Below are positions 21,922 to 31,428 of a stretch of DNA of 56,959 bases, one piece after another. This DNA comes from Pseudomonadota bacterium. GTDB taxonomy: Bacteria > Pseudomonadota > Alphaproteobacteria > Rickettsiales > SXRF01. The stretch is taken from positions 1 through 56,959 of the forward strand of contig CAUJHR010000018.1 in NCBI GenBank assembly GCA_963205195.1, in the 5' to 3' direction. A model generated the notes under the pieces. The model worked only from the letters and a program-made list of their open reading frames with translations, ran no database searches and was not told the origin of the DNA. The translations under genes and the position numbers were made by a program. Numbering within the stretch: the first letter of the stretch is position 1; each line of letters opens with the position of its first letter.

Positions 21922-21974
21922 AAAAAAATTATATTTTTACAGAAAGCCTATTATAAAAATCCGAACCCCTAATA

Positions 21975-23204
21975 CTATGCCTTCTCCAGCTCAAATGCTG
22001 CATGCAAAGCACGCACCGCAAGCTCAGTGTATTCCTCGCCTATCAATACGCTGATCTTGATTTCTGAAGTTGAAATAACCGAGATATTGATATTTTTTTC
22101 AGCAAGCGCTTCAAACATGGTTTGTGCAATACCAGTATGGCTACGCATACCAACACCGACAACTGAAATTTTTGCTACATTCTTATCAGCATGGAGTGAT
22201 TTATATTTCAATTTACCTTGAAGGTTTTCAACAACCTTAAGCGCCATATCAACATCTGCCTTTGGTACTGTAAAGGTAATATCGGTTGATTTTCCGCCTT
22301 CGGTGACGTTCTGAACTATCATATCAACATTGATCCCCGCCTGTGCAAGCGGCGCGAACAGAGCAGCTGACATACCGGGTATATTTGCGATTTCAGTAAG
22401 GGAAATACGAGCATCATCACGCGAATAGGCTATTCCTGTTATACGTTTTTGTTCCATTATATCTTCCTCTTTTACCAGTAATGTTCCCGCTTCATCATTA
22501 AAGCTATTTAAAACCTGTACTATAACGCTATGGTTCATTGCCATTTCTACTGAGCGGGTCTGCAGAACCTTGGCGCCGAGCGATGCCATTTCCAGCATTT
22601 CCTCATAGGCTATTTTATCCAGTTTTCTCGCCACCGGAACAATACGCGGGTCTGTTGTATATACGCCGTTCACGTCGGTATAAATATCACACCTATCAGC
22701 TTTCAAAGCAGCTGCCAATGCCACTGCCGAAGTATCAGAACCACCGCGCCCCAAGGTTGATACGCGCCCATCTTCGCTTACGCCCTGAAAACCTGCTATA
22801 ACCACAACTTTACCAGAGTTTATTTCTGCAAGCATTTTCTGGGCATCAATTGATTCTATCCTTGCCTTCCCGTGCGCCTTATCAGTTTTAAGGGGAATCT
22901 GCCAACCGGAATATGAACGGGCCGGAATTCCCATTTCACAAAGGCACAATGCCAGAAGACCGCTAGTGACCTGCTCACCTGATGCAACCACCTGGTCATA
23001 TTCTGCCCAGGCTTCTGCAGTTGCAAGCGGTGAAAGTTCCTTTACATAGGCAACCAACTGGTTTGTGACACCCGACATGGCTGAAACGACAACTGCAACC
23101 TTATTGCCTTTACCCAGCTCTTTTTTTACTTTATTTGCAACATTACGGATGCGCTCTATATCGCCAACCGAAGTGCCGCCGAATTTCTGTACTATTAGTG
23201 CCAT
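21975..23204 (-). CDS. lysC: Aspartate kinase
   Basis: A 409-residue enzyme for the first step from aspartate to lysine, threonine and methionine. KFGGTSVGD is at residues 7-15, and the kinase domain includes TLGRGGSDTSA and the DVNGVYTTDPR loop. Two C-terminal ACT domains (from about residue 270) are expected to bind lysine and/or threonine for feedback. The length fits the monofunctional type. No riboswitch was seen upstream. Confidence 0.96.
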   Translation of the reverse strand: MALIVQKFGGTSVGDIERIRNVANKVKKELGKGNKVAVVVSAMSGVTNQLVAYVKELSPLATAEAWAEYDQVVASGEQVTSGLLALCLCEMGIPARSYSGWQIPLKTDKAHGKARIESIDAQKMLAEINSGKVVVIAGFQGVSEDGRVSTLGRGGSDTSAVALAAALKADRCDIYTDVNGVYTTDPRIVPVARKLDKIAYEEMLEMASLGAKVLQTRSVEMAMNHSVIVQVLNSFNDEAGTLLVKEEDIMEQKRITGIAYSRDDARISLTEIANIPGMSAALFAPLAQAGINVDMIVQNVTEGGKSTDITFTVPKADVDMALKVVENLQGKLKYKSLHADKNVAKISVVGVGMRSHTGIAQTMFEALAEKNINISVISTSEIKISVLIGEEYTELAVRALHAAFELEKA

Positions 23205-23366
23205 GTCTATTTAGTTACCAGTTATTAGTTTAGTGCTGGTTGTGATTATCCTATTTTTTTTGCCTTTACAAGCTCAATAGAATCGGGGGTTTTAAATTAG
23301 TTTATTCTTCATTTACAATAATATACAAACGCTAATTTTTCTTAATAATTTAACTTTTAATTTTGA

Positions 23367-23384
23367 AATGCTTGCTGTAGCATT
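23367..23384. promoter_or_regulatory. Short perfect inverted repeat upstream of the 23423 gene
   Basis: AATGCT (23367-23372) and AGCATT (23379-23384) form a 6-bp inverted repeat around TGCTGT, about 38 nt before the start codon. It could be an operator or a small leader hairpin. Such short repeats are common by chance. Confidence 0.25.
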
Positions 23385-23422
23385 AACTGCATAAATACAA
23401 ACATCTAATGGAGGATATTAAA

Positions 23423-23734
23423 ATGGGATATAATGAAAGCAAGCTACAAGCAGTTAGATGGAAGAATGGTGATATGTTTGAACATGTGGCTGCACACTCC
23501 AGCGAAACAACCGAGGAACATGCCAAAGAATTAGCAAAACATATTAAGGGCGTAAATCCAGAGATAGCAATTTCTACTTCTAAGGCAGGAAGCGGTTATC
23601 GCGTTAACATAGTAGATGATGTTTCATTAAAAAAATTCGAAGAAACTTTTGCCGTAAAAGTTGAAAAACAGCGCCAACATATAGAACGCATAAGAAAAGG
23701 CCATGAAACAAGCAGCAAAGGTCATGCGCTATAA
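23423..23734 (+). CDS. Hypothetical 103-aa protein
   Basis: Not recognised. The start at 23423 is chosen because GGAGGATATTAAA precedes it, while the upstream ATG at 23408 is part of that ribosome-binding site. The protein is small, soluble, and rich in Lys, His and Glu. The middle (EEHAKELAKHIKG) is helical and the C-terminus (VEKQRQHIERIRKGHE) forms a charged helix. The leader resembles that of the orphan at 30246. It ends overlapping the rimI stop by 6 bp on the other strand. Confidence 0.65.
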   Translation: MGYNESKLQAVRWKNGDMFEHVAAHSSETTEEHAKELAKHIKGVNPEIAISTSKAGSGYRVNIVDDVSLKKFEETFAVKVEKQRQHIERIRKGHETSSKGHAL

Positions 23735-24193
23735 TCTTTTTTCCATGACAAGCGCATCGGTAAGCGAGCCATCAAGTTGCTGGTAATATAATTTACGGCG
23801 ACTTATCTGCCTGAAGCCCGTCTTTTCATATAGCTTTAAACCCGCTTCATTACCATCCTCAACTTCGAGGAATATTTTTTTAACGCCAATTTTTTTGCAA
23901 TCATCAAGCATATTTTCCAGCAACATCTTTGCGATCCCGCCTCGCCTCCAAGCTGGTAAAACACCTATGGTAATAATATCGGCCTGATCGAAAGCAACCC
24001 TATAAACCGCCATAGCAACCGATTTTTCATTGTTTTCTACAAGAATTGCGAATGTATCTTTCACAGAGAAAAAATCGGTAAACGCCTGCCGGTTCCAATA
24101 ACGGGGAAAACATTCGGTATGTATATCAGTGAGTATGCCGGCTTCCGCCTTCCCCACAATTCGCATAACCAAGCCTGAATCAGCTAAAGACAC
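23729..24193 (-). CDS. rimI: GNAT acetyltransferase, RimI-like
   Basis: About 154 residues. The acetyl-CoA loop appears as LPAWRRGGIAKMLLENML (motif A, R/Q-x-x-G-x-G/A), followed by EVEDGNEAGLKLYEKTGF, which is typical of RimI-type N-alpha-acetyltransferases acting on S18 and other proteins. The start is uncertain: GTG at 24193 overlaps the previous stop (TAGTG), and an ATG at 24163 gives a protein beginning MRIVGKAEAG. It forms a two-gene unit with the TPR gene. The substrate is inferred from family only. Confidence 0.82.
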   Translation of the reverse strand: MSLADSGLVMRIVGKAEAGILTDIHTECFPRYWNRQAFTDFFSVKDTFAILVENNEKSVAMAVYRVAFDQADIITIGVLPAWRRGGIAKMLLENMLDDCKKIGVKKIFLEVEDGNEAGLKLYEKTGFRQISRRKLYYQQLDGSLTDALVMEKRL

Positions 24194-24594
24194 TAACTGC
24201 TCGCAACTTTGAGCATTTCATGCGCTTCTGGCCAATTAGGTTTAAGTGCCAATGCCTTTTTTAAAGAATTTACCGCATCTGGCTTTTTTCCATTTGCTAT
24301 ATAACTTCTACCTAGCCAATACCAGGCATCGGCATAATTCTGGTCAAGCAATGTTACAAATTTAAAACGCATAACCGCATCGTCAAAATTTCCAAGGGAA
24401 TAGTGCTTCTTGCCTAATTCAAAATTATTTTCCCTAAGATTACCTATAGTCTTAAGCTTTTCAATAAGCTCTGAAATTTCCTTTTTCCATTTCTTGAATC
24501 TTATTACTATTTTTTCCTGACCTATTTCACTACTGAACGGGCTTTGCAATTTTTCTAAGAAATTTTTCTTTTTAGGGGATTCTTTTTCCTGCAT
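24193..24594 (-). CDS. Small TPR protein
   Basis: 133 residues without signal peptide. A basic, charged N-terminal half is followed by about two tetratricopeptide repeats (LGKKHYSLGNFDDAVMRF; AWYWLGRSYIANGKKPDAV). TPRs mediate protein binding. GGAGTATAATAT precedes the ATG. Its stop overlaps the GTG of the RimI-like gene, so the two are coupled. The partner is unknown. Confidence 0.8.
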   Translation of the reverse strand: MQEKESPKKKNFLEKLQSPFSSEIGQEKIVIRFKKWKKEISELIEKLKTIGNLRENNFELGKKHYSLGNFDDAVMRFKFVTLLDQNYADAWYWLGRSYIANGKKPDAVNSLKKALALKPNWPEAHEMLKVASS

Positions 24595-24646
24595 ATATTA
24601 TACTCCGCCTTTATGTTTTAATTAATTTATAAACTTATATACGCAA

Positions 24647-25387
24647 ATGGAAGAAAAAAATATTAATAACGGGTCACGAAGCACGATTGACAATGCAGAA
24701 ATCGAGCGCTTTTCAAGAATTGCAGATGAATGGTGGGATATAAAGGGAAAGTTCGCACCATTGCATAGCATGAATCCTGTACGTATTGAATATATAAAGG
24801 ATAAAATAAATGAGCATTTTGGCAAGTTCTCCTCGCTGAGCCTTCTGGATATTGGCTGCGGCGGAGGCCTTATTTCTGAACCCATGACAAGGCTGGGAGC
24901 AAAAGTAACTGCAATTGACGCATCAGAAAAAAATATAAAAGTAGCATCACTCCACGCCAAAAATATGGGTCTGGATATTGATTACCGTCATACAAGCGCT
25001 GAATATCTGGAAAAAACCGGTGAGAAGTTCGACGTGGTACTTGCTCTTGAAATCATAGAACATGTAGCTGATATTAATTTATTTATAAAATCATGCTCCG
25101 AGCTTTTAAAACCAAACGGTATCATAATATTCTCTACCCTTAATCGCACTGCAAAATCCTATGCCTTTGCTATAGTGGGGGCTGAATATATAATGCGCCT
25201 TCTGCCGGTTGGAACCCATACATGGAGTAAGTTCCTGCGCCCCAGCGAGCTATGCAATGCAATGGAAAAAAGCAATATCGAGGTTTCCGATCTAATGGGC
25301 ATGGTTATGAACCCTATTTCCTGGAAATGGAGGCTTGACGCCAAAGACCTTGCGGTTAACTACCTTGTGGCTGGCAAGAAATCTTAA
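24647..25387 (+). CDS. ubiG: Ubiquinone biosynthesis O-methyltransferase
   Basis: A 246-residue SAM-dependent enzyme for both O-methylations in ubiquinone synthesis. SAM motif I is LLDIGCGGGLISEP (about residues 65-78), and LEIIEHVAD and the C-terminal GTHTWSKFLRPSEL region are characteristic of UbiG/Coq3. The length is normal. It ends inside the last 32 bp of the opposite-strand amidase gene, so the two 3' ends overlap. Confidence 0.95.
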   Translation: MEEKNINNGSRSTIDNAEIERFSRIADEWWDIKGKFAPLHSMNPVRIEYIKDKINEHFGKFSSLSLLDIGCGGGLISEPMTRLGAKVTAIDASEKNIKVASLHAKNMGLDIDYRHTSAEYLEKTGEKFDVVLALEIIEHVADINLFIKSCSELLKPNGIIIFSTLNRTAKSYAFAIVGAEYIMRLLPVGTHTWSKFLRPSELCNAMEKSNIEVSDLMGMVMNPISWKWRLDAKDLAVNYLVAGKKS

Positions 25388-26186
25388 AGCCCCGGTCATG
25401 CTTAAGGTTTGGAAGTTTGGCACGGATTTTATCCACCTCTCTTAAGTCCAACTCAGCAGTTACAATTCCTTCTTCCGTACCACCGTCAGCCATTATTCTT
25501 CCCCAAGGATCAATAACCAGCGAATGCCCGTAAGTTTGCCTGCCGCCCGCATGAGTCCCTACTTGAGCAGGAGCTATTATGAAGCTTCCGGTTTCAATAG
25601 CACGGGCACGCAGCAATACATGCCAGTGAGCCTCACCTGTAACTTGTGTGAACGCCGCAGGCACCGCAATGATATTAGCACCCTCTTTTGCCAATGCGCG
25701 GTATAGCTGCGGGAAACGCAGATCATAACAAATGGTCATTCCCAGAGTTGCAAAAGGAAGTGTGGCAACTACCGCTTCATTACCGGGCATTATCTTTGCC
25801 GATTCCCGGTAAACCTGCCCATCACCCACATCAACATCGAACAAATGTATTTTATCATACTGCGCAGCAATTTTTCCCTCAGGATCAAAAAGCAGGGAAC
25901 GGTTATAGGTTTTGCCTTCTTCTTTGGCAGCCACTGCAATACTGCCTATTAATAACCAGATTTTGTATTTTTCAGCAATGCCTGCAGCCGCTTTAACCCC
26001 TGGGTGCTCATTTTGCGGATAAATACCGGATTTTTTACCGGGTTCCTCTATTAAAAATGTATTTTCCGGTGTAGTTACAAGCGTAGCCCCTTCCCCAGCA
26101 GCTTTTGCTACCAGCCTTTCCAATTTGACTGTATTATCCAGCAAATCCGGGCCGCTGGTAAGCTGAACACATGAAATTTTTAGCAT
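25356..26186 (-). CDS. Nit-family carbon-nitrogen hydrolase (deaminated glutathione amidase-like)
   Basis: A 276-residue nitrilase-superfamily amidase. The Glu-Lys-Cys triad can be read in TPENTF (Glu), YDKIHLFDVDV (Lys) and ICYDLRFPQLYRAL (Cys). The CYDLRFP signature points to the Nit1/Nit2 branch, which repairs deaminated glutathione or acts as omega-amidase. It diverges from the L,D-transpeptidase gene across a 116-bp gap containing a perfect 14-bp palindrome. Confidence 0.9.
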   Translation of the reverse strand: MLKISCVQLTSGPDLLDNTVKLERLVAKAAGEGATLVTTPENTFLIEEPGKKSGIYPQNEHPGVKAAAGIAEKYKIWLLIGSIAVAAKEEGKTYNRSLLFDPEGKIAAQYDKIHLFDVDVGDGQVYRESAKIMPGNEAVVATLPFATLGMTICYDLRFPQLYRALAKEGANIIAVPAAFTQVTGEAHWHVLLRARAIETGSFIIAPAQVGTHAGGRQTYGHSLVIDPWGRIMADGGTEEGIVTAELDLREVDKIRAKLPNLKHDRGFKISCQPQGS

Positions 26187-26193
26187 ATTTACC

Positions 26194-26207
26194 CCATATC
26201 GATATGG
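26194..26207. promoter_or_regulatory. Perfect 14-bp palindrome in divergent promoter region
   Basis: CCATATCGATATGG lies 8 bp upstream of the amidase start codon and about 95 bp upstream of the L,D-transpeptidase gene. A perfect palindrome between divergent starts fits an operator for a dimeric repressor, but no regulator is adjacent and the sequence is AT-rich. Confidence 0.3.
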
Positions 26208-26302
26208 ACATTATATATAGATATAATTTTAATGTATTATAACTAATAGTTAACCTTAATGCGTTAATATATTACTATAAATTAAGGGTTATGGAGCATT
26301 AT

Positions 26303-27577
26303 ATGTATAATATATATACAATCAAAAGACGAATACAGTCTTTTCTCTTGCCTGCATTTATTTTCACTTTATTCGCTTCCACAGCAATTACTTTTGCCAG
26401 CAGCTTTCCAAGCATGCGCGAAGCGAATATCCAAAATGAAACACCGCATGCAATTCCTAAAAATGAAAACCAATATGCAATAAAAATGGAAACAGCTATA
26501 AATAATTATAAAAAAATAGAGCAAAATGGCGGGTGGCCATCTTTTAAAAGCGGAAAAATAATAAAGCCAGGGGAAAAGGATGACCGGATTCCTGCTGTAC
26601 GCGCCATATTAAGTGTTATGGGCGATTACAGTTCAGATGAAAAAACAATAGAAAAATCCGATGGCAAAATTTTTGATGAAGCACTGGTAGAAGCAGTAAA
26701 AAGATTCCAGACACGCCATGGGCTGGATGCTGACGGAGCACTCGGCGCTAAAACACAATCGGCGCTTTCAATACCTGTGGACCTTAGAATAGCACAGATG
26801 CAGGCAAGCCTTGAACGTATGCAAGCAATGCCGGAGCTTTCCAAGCGTTATGTGCTGGTAAATATCCCGGGCTATTATTTGAAGGCAGTGGATGATAACA
26901 ATACTGTTATTAATTCACGTATTATTGTTGGTAAACCTCAAAATGCAACACCACTTTTCAATCGCCCAATAACAGATGTAAGCTTTAACCCCGCGTGGCA
27001 CGTACCGCCTAAGATAGCCCGAAATGAATTTATCGGCAAAATACGCGAGAATCCTGATTATTTGGAAAACGGGAATTATATAGTGAAAGACCGACACGGT
27101 GAAATAGTGGATGCAGATGAGATAGATTGGGAAAATGAATCAGGAAATAATTATAAATTCGTTCAGTTAGCAGGCGAAAAAAATGCTCTTGGTAAAGTAA
27201 AATTCAACCTGCCGGACACTGATAATATATACCTGCATTCAACTGGCAGCCCAAAGCTTTTTGCCAAAACTGAACGCGCCCTTAGCCATGGATGTATCCG
27301 GGTGGAAATGGCACGCGAACTAGCCTATTTTGTGATGCAGGGACTTACTGGCTGGGATGAAGAACGCGTATCCCAACTTTATGATAGCGACAAAACCAAA
27401 ACCCTGAAAGTAGCCCCTGTTGAAGTTTATATTACTTATTGGACTAGCTGGATTGATGAAGATTCAAAGCAACCACATTTCAGCGCAGATATTTACGGGC
27501 GCGATAAAAAACGTGTATCCGAGATATGGGCTGAATTGAGCAAAGCCAAGGATGAAACCAAGATCGCGATGCAGTAG
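26303..27577 (+). CDS. L,D-transpeptidase, YcbB/LdtD-like
   Basis: About 424 residues. It makes 3-3 crosslinks in peptidoglycan. A signal/anchor segment (about residues 12-33) is followed by a peptidoglycan-binding repeat (VKRFQTRHGLDADGALGAKT) and a YkuD domain with the active-site SHGCIRVE motif and an upstream YLHSTGSP histidine. This is the LdtD (YcbB) architecture rather than the short YkuD type. ATG at 26303 has GGAG 6 nt upstream; the ATG at 26291 lies within that site. It ends back to back with a MepK-like gene. Confidence 0.92.
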   Translation: MYNIYTIKRRIQSFLLPAFIFTLFASTAITFASSFPSMREANIQNETPHAIPKNENQYAIKMETAINNYKKIEQNGGWPSFKSGKIIKPGEKDDRIPAVRAILSVMGDYSSDEKTIEKSDGKIFDEALVEAVKRFQTRHGLDADGALGAKTQSALSIPVDLRIAQMQASLERMQAMPELSKRYVLVNIPGYYLKAVDDNNTVINSRIIVGKPQNATPLFNRPITDVSFNPAWHVPPKIARNEFIGKIRENPDYLENGNYIVKDRHGEIVDADEIDWENESGNNYKFVQLAGEKNALGKVKFNLPDTDNIYLHSTGSPKLFAKTERALSHGCIRVEMARELAYFVMQGLTGWDEERVSQLYDSDKTKTLKVAPVEVYITYWTSWIDEDSKQPHFSADIYGRDKKRVSEIWAELSKAKDETKIAMQ

Positions 27578-28171
27578 CTACCAATGCCTGACTTTGCCTG
27601 TGTCTACGTGAACGAATTGAGATTCAGGGTAATATCCCACACCTCCGCAATTCATAGCTAAAGCAGCATTGCGAACATTTATAAGCTCGGCATCCTGCAA
27701 GCGTATATCTATAGCTTTCCCCTGCACGTGCATACTTTTTTTTGCGACCCCATTTGAATGCTCATGCAGCATAGCGTTGCTTTTTGGAGAACGATAGCCG
27801 GAAATCACCTGGAAAGGAGTGCGTGAACCAAGCTTATTATGCAGGATGAAAAGCTGATCAAGCAAAGCTGTATCCATACGAGCAACTTCATTGGTGCGGT
27901 GGTCACGGAGGATATAATTTATTTCTGAAAGAGCGCCCTTTATATAGCGGCCTTTTTCCCAATATATGAGTTTGGTGGTTTCCCCTGTATGGAGATTGTT
28001 AAACGCAAGGAAACGTGCTGGCTTAATAAGCGGGCCTACATGCTCTTTAGGAATTGCAGCAAGAACTGGCTTAGGTATAAAGGAAAGTCCGGCAACAGCA
28101 GCAAGCCCACCTGCAAACTGGCGGCGGCTTATGATCATTGAATCTGATGTTTTCTGCTGTTTTTCGGTCAT
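27578..28171 (-). CDS. MepK/YcbK-like peptidoglycan endopeptidase (DUF882, M15 family)
   Basis: About 197 residues. A twin-arginine signal is present (SRRQFAGG, arginines 16-17, then a hydrophobic stretch and Ala-rich cleavage region). The M15-type zinc site is readable: GYRSPKSNAML, then SMHVQGKAIDI (His, Asp), then FVHVDTG (His). E. coli MepK (YcbK) cuts 3-3 crosslinks, and its gene is also beside ldtD (ycbB). Here the two genes converge and their stop codons abut (TAGCTA). ATG at 28171 is preferred to a GTG one codon upstream. Confidence 0.9.
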   Translation of the reverse strand: MTEKQQKTSDSMIISRRQFAGGLAAVAGLSFIPKPVLAAIPKEHVGPLIKPARFLAFNNLHTGETTKLIYWEKGRYIKGALSEINYILRDHRTNEVARMDTALLDQLFILHNKLGSRTPFQVISGYRSPKSNAMLHEHSNGVAKKSMHVQGKAIDIRLQDAELINVRNAALAMNCGGVGYYPESQFVHVDTGKVRHW

Positions 28172-28272
28172 CACTTCACTTGCTGGTTTTTGGCTGCAAA
28201 AACCCTAACCCATAAAGATTTGGGTTTCAAGCGTAAATTCACTATAAATAACCAGCAATTATGAAGGTAAAT

Positions 28273-30093
28273 TTACTTTTCCGCCTCTTCCGCAAGCAAT
28301 TGTTTCGCCTTTGGCGAAAGCTGCAGATGAAGTTCGCGAAGTTGCTTTTCATCGGCAACATTCGGCGCCTGCATTAGAAGATCCTCTGCTTTCTGGTTCA
28401 TTGGGAAAGCGATAACCTCGCGGATATTTGGTTCGTCAGCCAGCAGCATCACAATGCGATCAACCCCTGGAGCAAGCCCGCCATGCGGGGGTGCACCAAA
28501 TTTAAACGCCGAAATCATGCCGCCAAATTTGGAATCAACAACTTCCGGGCCATAACCTGCTATAGCGAATGCCTTATACATAAGCTCTGGCTTATGGTTG
28601 CGGATCGCACCGGAAGAAAGCTCAACACCGTTGCATACAATGTCATACTGGTAAGCCAATATCTCCAGCGGGTCTTTATTAATAAGCGCATCCATACCAC
28701 CTTGCGGCATTGAGAACGGGTTGTGGCTGAAGATAATTTTTTTCTCATCTTCATCATATTCAAAATATGGGAAATCGATCACCCACAAGAATTTAAAAAC
28801 ATCCTTTTCCAGCAGATCGAGTTCATTGCCAAGCTGTACGCGCACCTGTCCGGCAAGTTTAGCGGCAGCCAATTCAGCCCCGGAGCTGAAAAATACAGCA
28901 TCGCCATTTTTAATTCCCGCAGCCTGCTTTAATTCGGCAAGTTTTTCCGGAGAGAGGAATTTTGCTATCGGGCTTTTGGCATCACCATTTTCTTCAAAAA
29001 TAATATAAGCAAGACCCTGCGCGCCAACACTTTTTGCAAACTCAATCATGTTGTCAAAAAAACTTCTTGGCTTGCCTGCACAGCCGGGCGCAGGAATAGC
29101 GCGAACATAACCGCCGCCCTCAATAACCTTATTGAAAATTCCAAAACCAGAACCACGCCAGACTTCGGTGACATCACTTATCAAAATAGGATTACGCAGA
29201 TCAGGCTTGTCGCTTCCGTATTTAAGCATCGCCTCGCGGTAGGTTATACGTGGAAATGGCGCGGCGGTTACTTGCTTATCGCCAAATTCGGTGAATATGC
29301 CATGCAACACAGGCTCAATCGCCGCGAAAACATCTTCCTGCGTTACAAAGCTCATCTCGATATCGAGCTGGTAGAATTCACCTGGAGAGCGGTCAGCACG
29401 GCCATCTTCGTCGCGGAAACAGGGCGCTATCTGGAAATATTTATCAAACCCTGAAACCATCAAAAGCTGCTTGAACTGTTGGGGTGCCTGAGGAAGAGCA
29501 TAGAATTTTCCCGGATGTATGCGACTTGGAACCAAATAATCGCGTGCACCTTCGGGCGAACTTGCAGTAAGTATAGGGGTCTGGAATTCGTTGAATCCCT
29601 GCTCGATCATGCGACGGCGCAAGCTGGCGATAACTTGCGAACGCAACATGATATTTTTATGTATCTTTTCCCGGCGCAGATCAAGAAAGCGGTATTTCAG
29701 GCGGGTTTCCTCAGGAAAAGGTGCATCGGAATTAACCTGCAGCGGCAGCATCTGTGCGGTGGACTCAACTATAAAATCGCTGACCAACACTTCAATTTCC
29801 CCAGTAGGGATATTATTATTGGCGGTTCCTTCTGCCCGCTTCACCACGCTACCGTTAACAATAACCACGCTTTCCAGTGAAACATGGCTCATTGCATCAA
29901 AAAACTTAGCTTCTTTCGTTCCATCTGCAGGTTTCTGGGCTACCAGCTGGGTGATACCATAATGATCGCGCAAATCTATAAAGAGCAGATTTCCATGGTC
30001 ACGAACACGGTGAACCCATCCAGAAAGCTTTACGGTTTTGCCAACATCTGACTTATTAAGTCCAGCGCAATTATGAGTGCGGTAATTATGCAT
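28273..30093 (-). CDS. aspS: Aspartyl-tRNA synthetase
   Basis: A 606-residue bacterial-type class II synthetase. The OB-fold anticodon domain starts at [12 protein letters not shown], and motif 2 is [19 protein letters not shown]. The bacterial GAD insertion lies about residues 300-420, and motif 3 is [13 protein letters not shown]. The ATG at 30093 fits the family start and follows GGATTTAT; an upstream in-frame start would add 24 unrelated residues. Whether it also charges tRNA-Asn cannot be told from the window. Confidence 0.97.
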   Translation of the reverse strand: MHNYRTHNCAGLNKSDVGKTVKLSGWVHRVRDHGNLLFIDLRDHYGITQLVAQKPADGTKEAKFFDAMSHVSLESVVIVNGSVVKRAEGTANNNIPTGEIEVLVSDFIVESTAQMLPLQVNSDAPFPEETRLKYRFLDLRREKIHKNIMLRSQVIASLRRRMIEQGFNEFQTPILTASSPEGARDYLVPSRIHPGKFYALPQAPQQFKQLLMVSGFDKYFQIAPCFRDEDGRADRSPGEFYQLDIEMSFVTQEDVFAAIEPVLHGIFTEFGDKQVTAAPFPRITYREAMLKYGSDKPDLRNPILISDVTEVWRGSGFGIFNKVIEGGGYVRAIPAPGCAGKPRSFFDNMIEFAKSVGAQGLAYIIFEENGDAKSPIAKFLSPEKLAELKQAAGIKNGDAVFFSSGAELAAAKLAGQVRVQLGNELDLLEKDVFKFLWVIDFPYFEYDEDEKKIIFSHNPFSMPQGGMDALINKDPLEILAYQYDIVCNGVELSSGAIRNHKPELMYKAFAIAGYGPEVVDSKFGGMISAFKFGAPPHGGLAPGVDRIVMLLADEPNIREVIAFPMNQKAEDLLMQAPNVADEKQLRELHLQLSPKAKQLLAEEAEK

Positions 30094-30245
30094 ATAAATC
30101 CATTTAATCCTGATATTATCGGTATGTAAGCCATTATCTATATTTAGCTTAATTGTGCAAAGCAAGGGGGAATCAGCTAATTATTAAAAAAAACGTTTAT
30201 TTCTGCGGATAATTATAAGATAATCACCCAAAATGGAGGATTATA

Positions 30246-30788
30246 ATGCAAGATACTGAAAAAAGGCCGGAAGACAAGCTGGAGGAAACCAATGCTGCAA
30301 ATGCGCTTATAAAACATTTAAAAGGCAAACCAATACTTGAAACCAGTGGTAATTCTGAACATCAACTCACCCCCACCAAAATAAAAATACTGGTTAAGCC
30401 TACTGAAAAAGGTGAAGAGTTATCATTCCATATAACCCAGTTGGACAGGCATCACCCACACTTGATGTATGACACCATAAAAAGCGAACTGGCAAAACTG
30501 ACCGAGCTACAGCCGCACAAAGCAAAGGAATTGCAGCCTGAACATGATTACCATGCAGATACCGGAAAAATATTGATCCGTTATGAGCTTCCAAGCGGTG
30601 TTGCTGACACTATAATCCATTCCCTTTCACAACGTTCCGATGGTCTAGCTGTATCAGGCGAAAACCATCCAGCACAAGGATGGGCGAATAAAATTGAAAA
30701 TCCGACTATAAAAGCGGCTATAGGGCAGGCTGAAAACTGGGTTGATCAACTGAGGAAGTTTTTTCCCAACGCCAATGGCCGTGCTTAG
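30246..30788 (+). CDS. Hypothetical 180-aa protein
   Basis: Not recognised. A hydrophilic cytosolic-looking protein with no signal peptide. The N-terminus is acidic, the middle alternates strands and helices (KIKILVKPTEKGEELSF), and HPHLMYDTIKSELAKL is a likely helix. GGAGGATTATA precedes the ATG, nearly identical to the leader of the orphan at 23423. It stands alone on the plus strand and its end faces the uracil-DNA glycosylase gene with a gap of 3 bp. Confidence 0.65.
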   Translation: MQDTEKRPEDKLEETNAANALIKHLKGKPILETSGNSEHQLTPTKIKILVKPTEKGEELSFHITQLDRHHPHLMYDTIKSELAKLTELQPHKAKELQPEHDYHADTGKILIRYELPSGVADTIIHSLSQRSDGLAVSGENHPAQGWANKIENPTIKAAIGQAENWVDQLRKFFPNANGRA

Positions 30789-30791
30789 ATG

Positions 30792-31421
30792 CTAAATAGC
30801 AAGTGAAGCTGCTTGCGCCACTACGTCATCAAACATTTCCTGCGTAAGCCGTCCTGTATTTATATTGTAGCGTGAGGTATGGTAGCTATCCAGCAAGGTT
30901 ATCTTATCATTTATTTTATATGACTTTGCATGAATAAATTTAGCGTATGACGGCTTGCATCCATACGATTTCAATACAGCATTGTGCGAAACAAGGCCAA
31001 GTGAAAGAATAACTTTTAAATTGGGCATTGCAGCAATTTCTGAGGTCAGGAATTTATTGCAAATATTAATTTCTGAAGGCTCTGGTTTGTTATCAGGAGG
31101 CACACAACGCACAGCATTGGTCACCCTGGCATTTACCAGCTCAAAGCCGTCATCCGGCCTTTGGTCATAATTACCTTTAGCGAAGCCGTATTTTTTAAGT
31201 GAATGATATAGAATCAATCCTGCGTAATCCCCTGTGAATGGCCTTCCGGTCTGGTTGGCTCCTTTAAGACCGGGCGCAAGGCCAACTATCAAAAACTTGG
31301 CATAAATCCCACCAAATGGCGGAACCGGACCATTAAAATATTCAGGGTACTTTATTTTATTCTGCTCACGGAATGAATAAAGCCTTGGGCATAGCGGGCA
31401 GTCATGCGAGGGAAGCTGCAT
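30792..31421 (-). CDS. Uracil-DNA glycosylase, family 5 (UDGb-like)
   Basis: 209 residues. It removes uracil and other deaminated bases from DNA. Motif 1 is GLAPGLKGANQTGRPFTGD, which matches family 5 and lacks the classical GQDPYH of Ung. Cysteines in CPLCPR near the N-terminus and later CVPP and CNKF can ligate the [4Fe-4S] cluster. The motif-2 region is LLDSYHTSRYN. It ends a glmU-led operon, 7 bp after the secreted-protein gene. Confidence 0.88.
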   Translation of the reverse strand: MQLPSHDCPLCPRLYSFREQNKIKYPEYFNGPVPPFGGIYAKFLIVGLAPGLKGANQTGRPFTGDYAGLILYHSLKKYGFAKGNYDQRPDDGFELVNARVTNAVRCVPPDNKPEPSEINICNKFLTSEIAAMPNLKVILSLGLVSHNAVLKSYGCKPSYAKFIHAKSYKINDKITLLDSYHTSRYNINTGRLTQEMFDDVVAQAASLAI

Positions 31422-31428
31422 AATATCG

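Noticed and set aside
23205..23422. Lysine riboswitch or attenuator near lysC
   Set aside because: No long structured leader or leader peptide seen; the gap is AT-rich and shared with a divergent gene.
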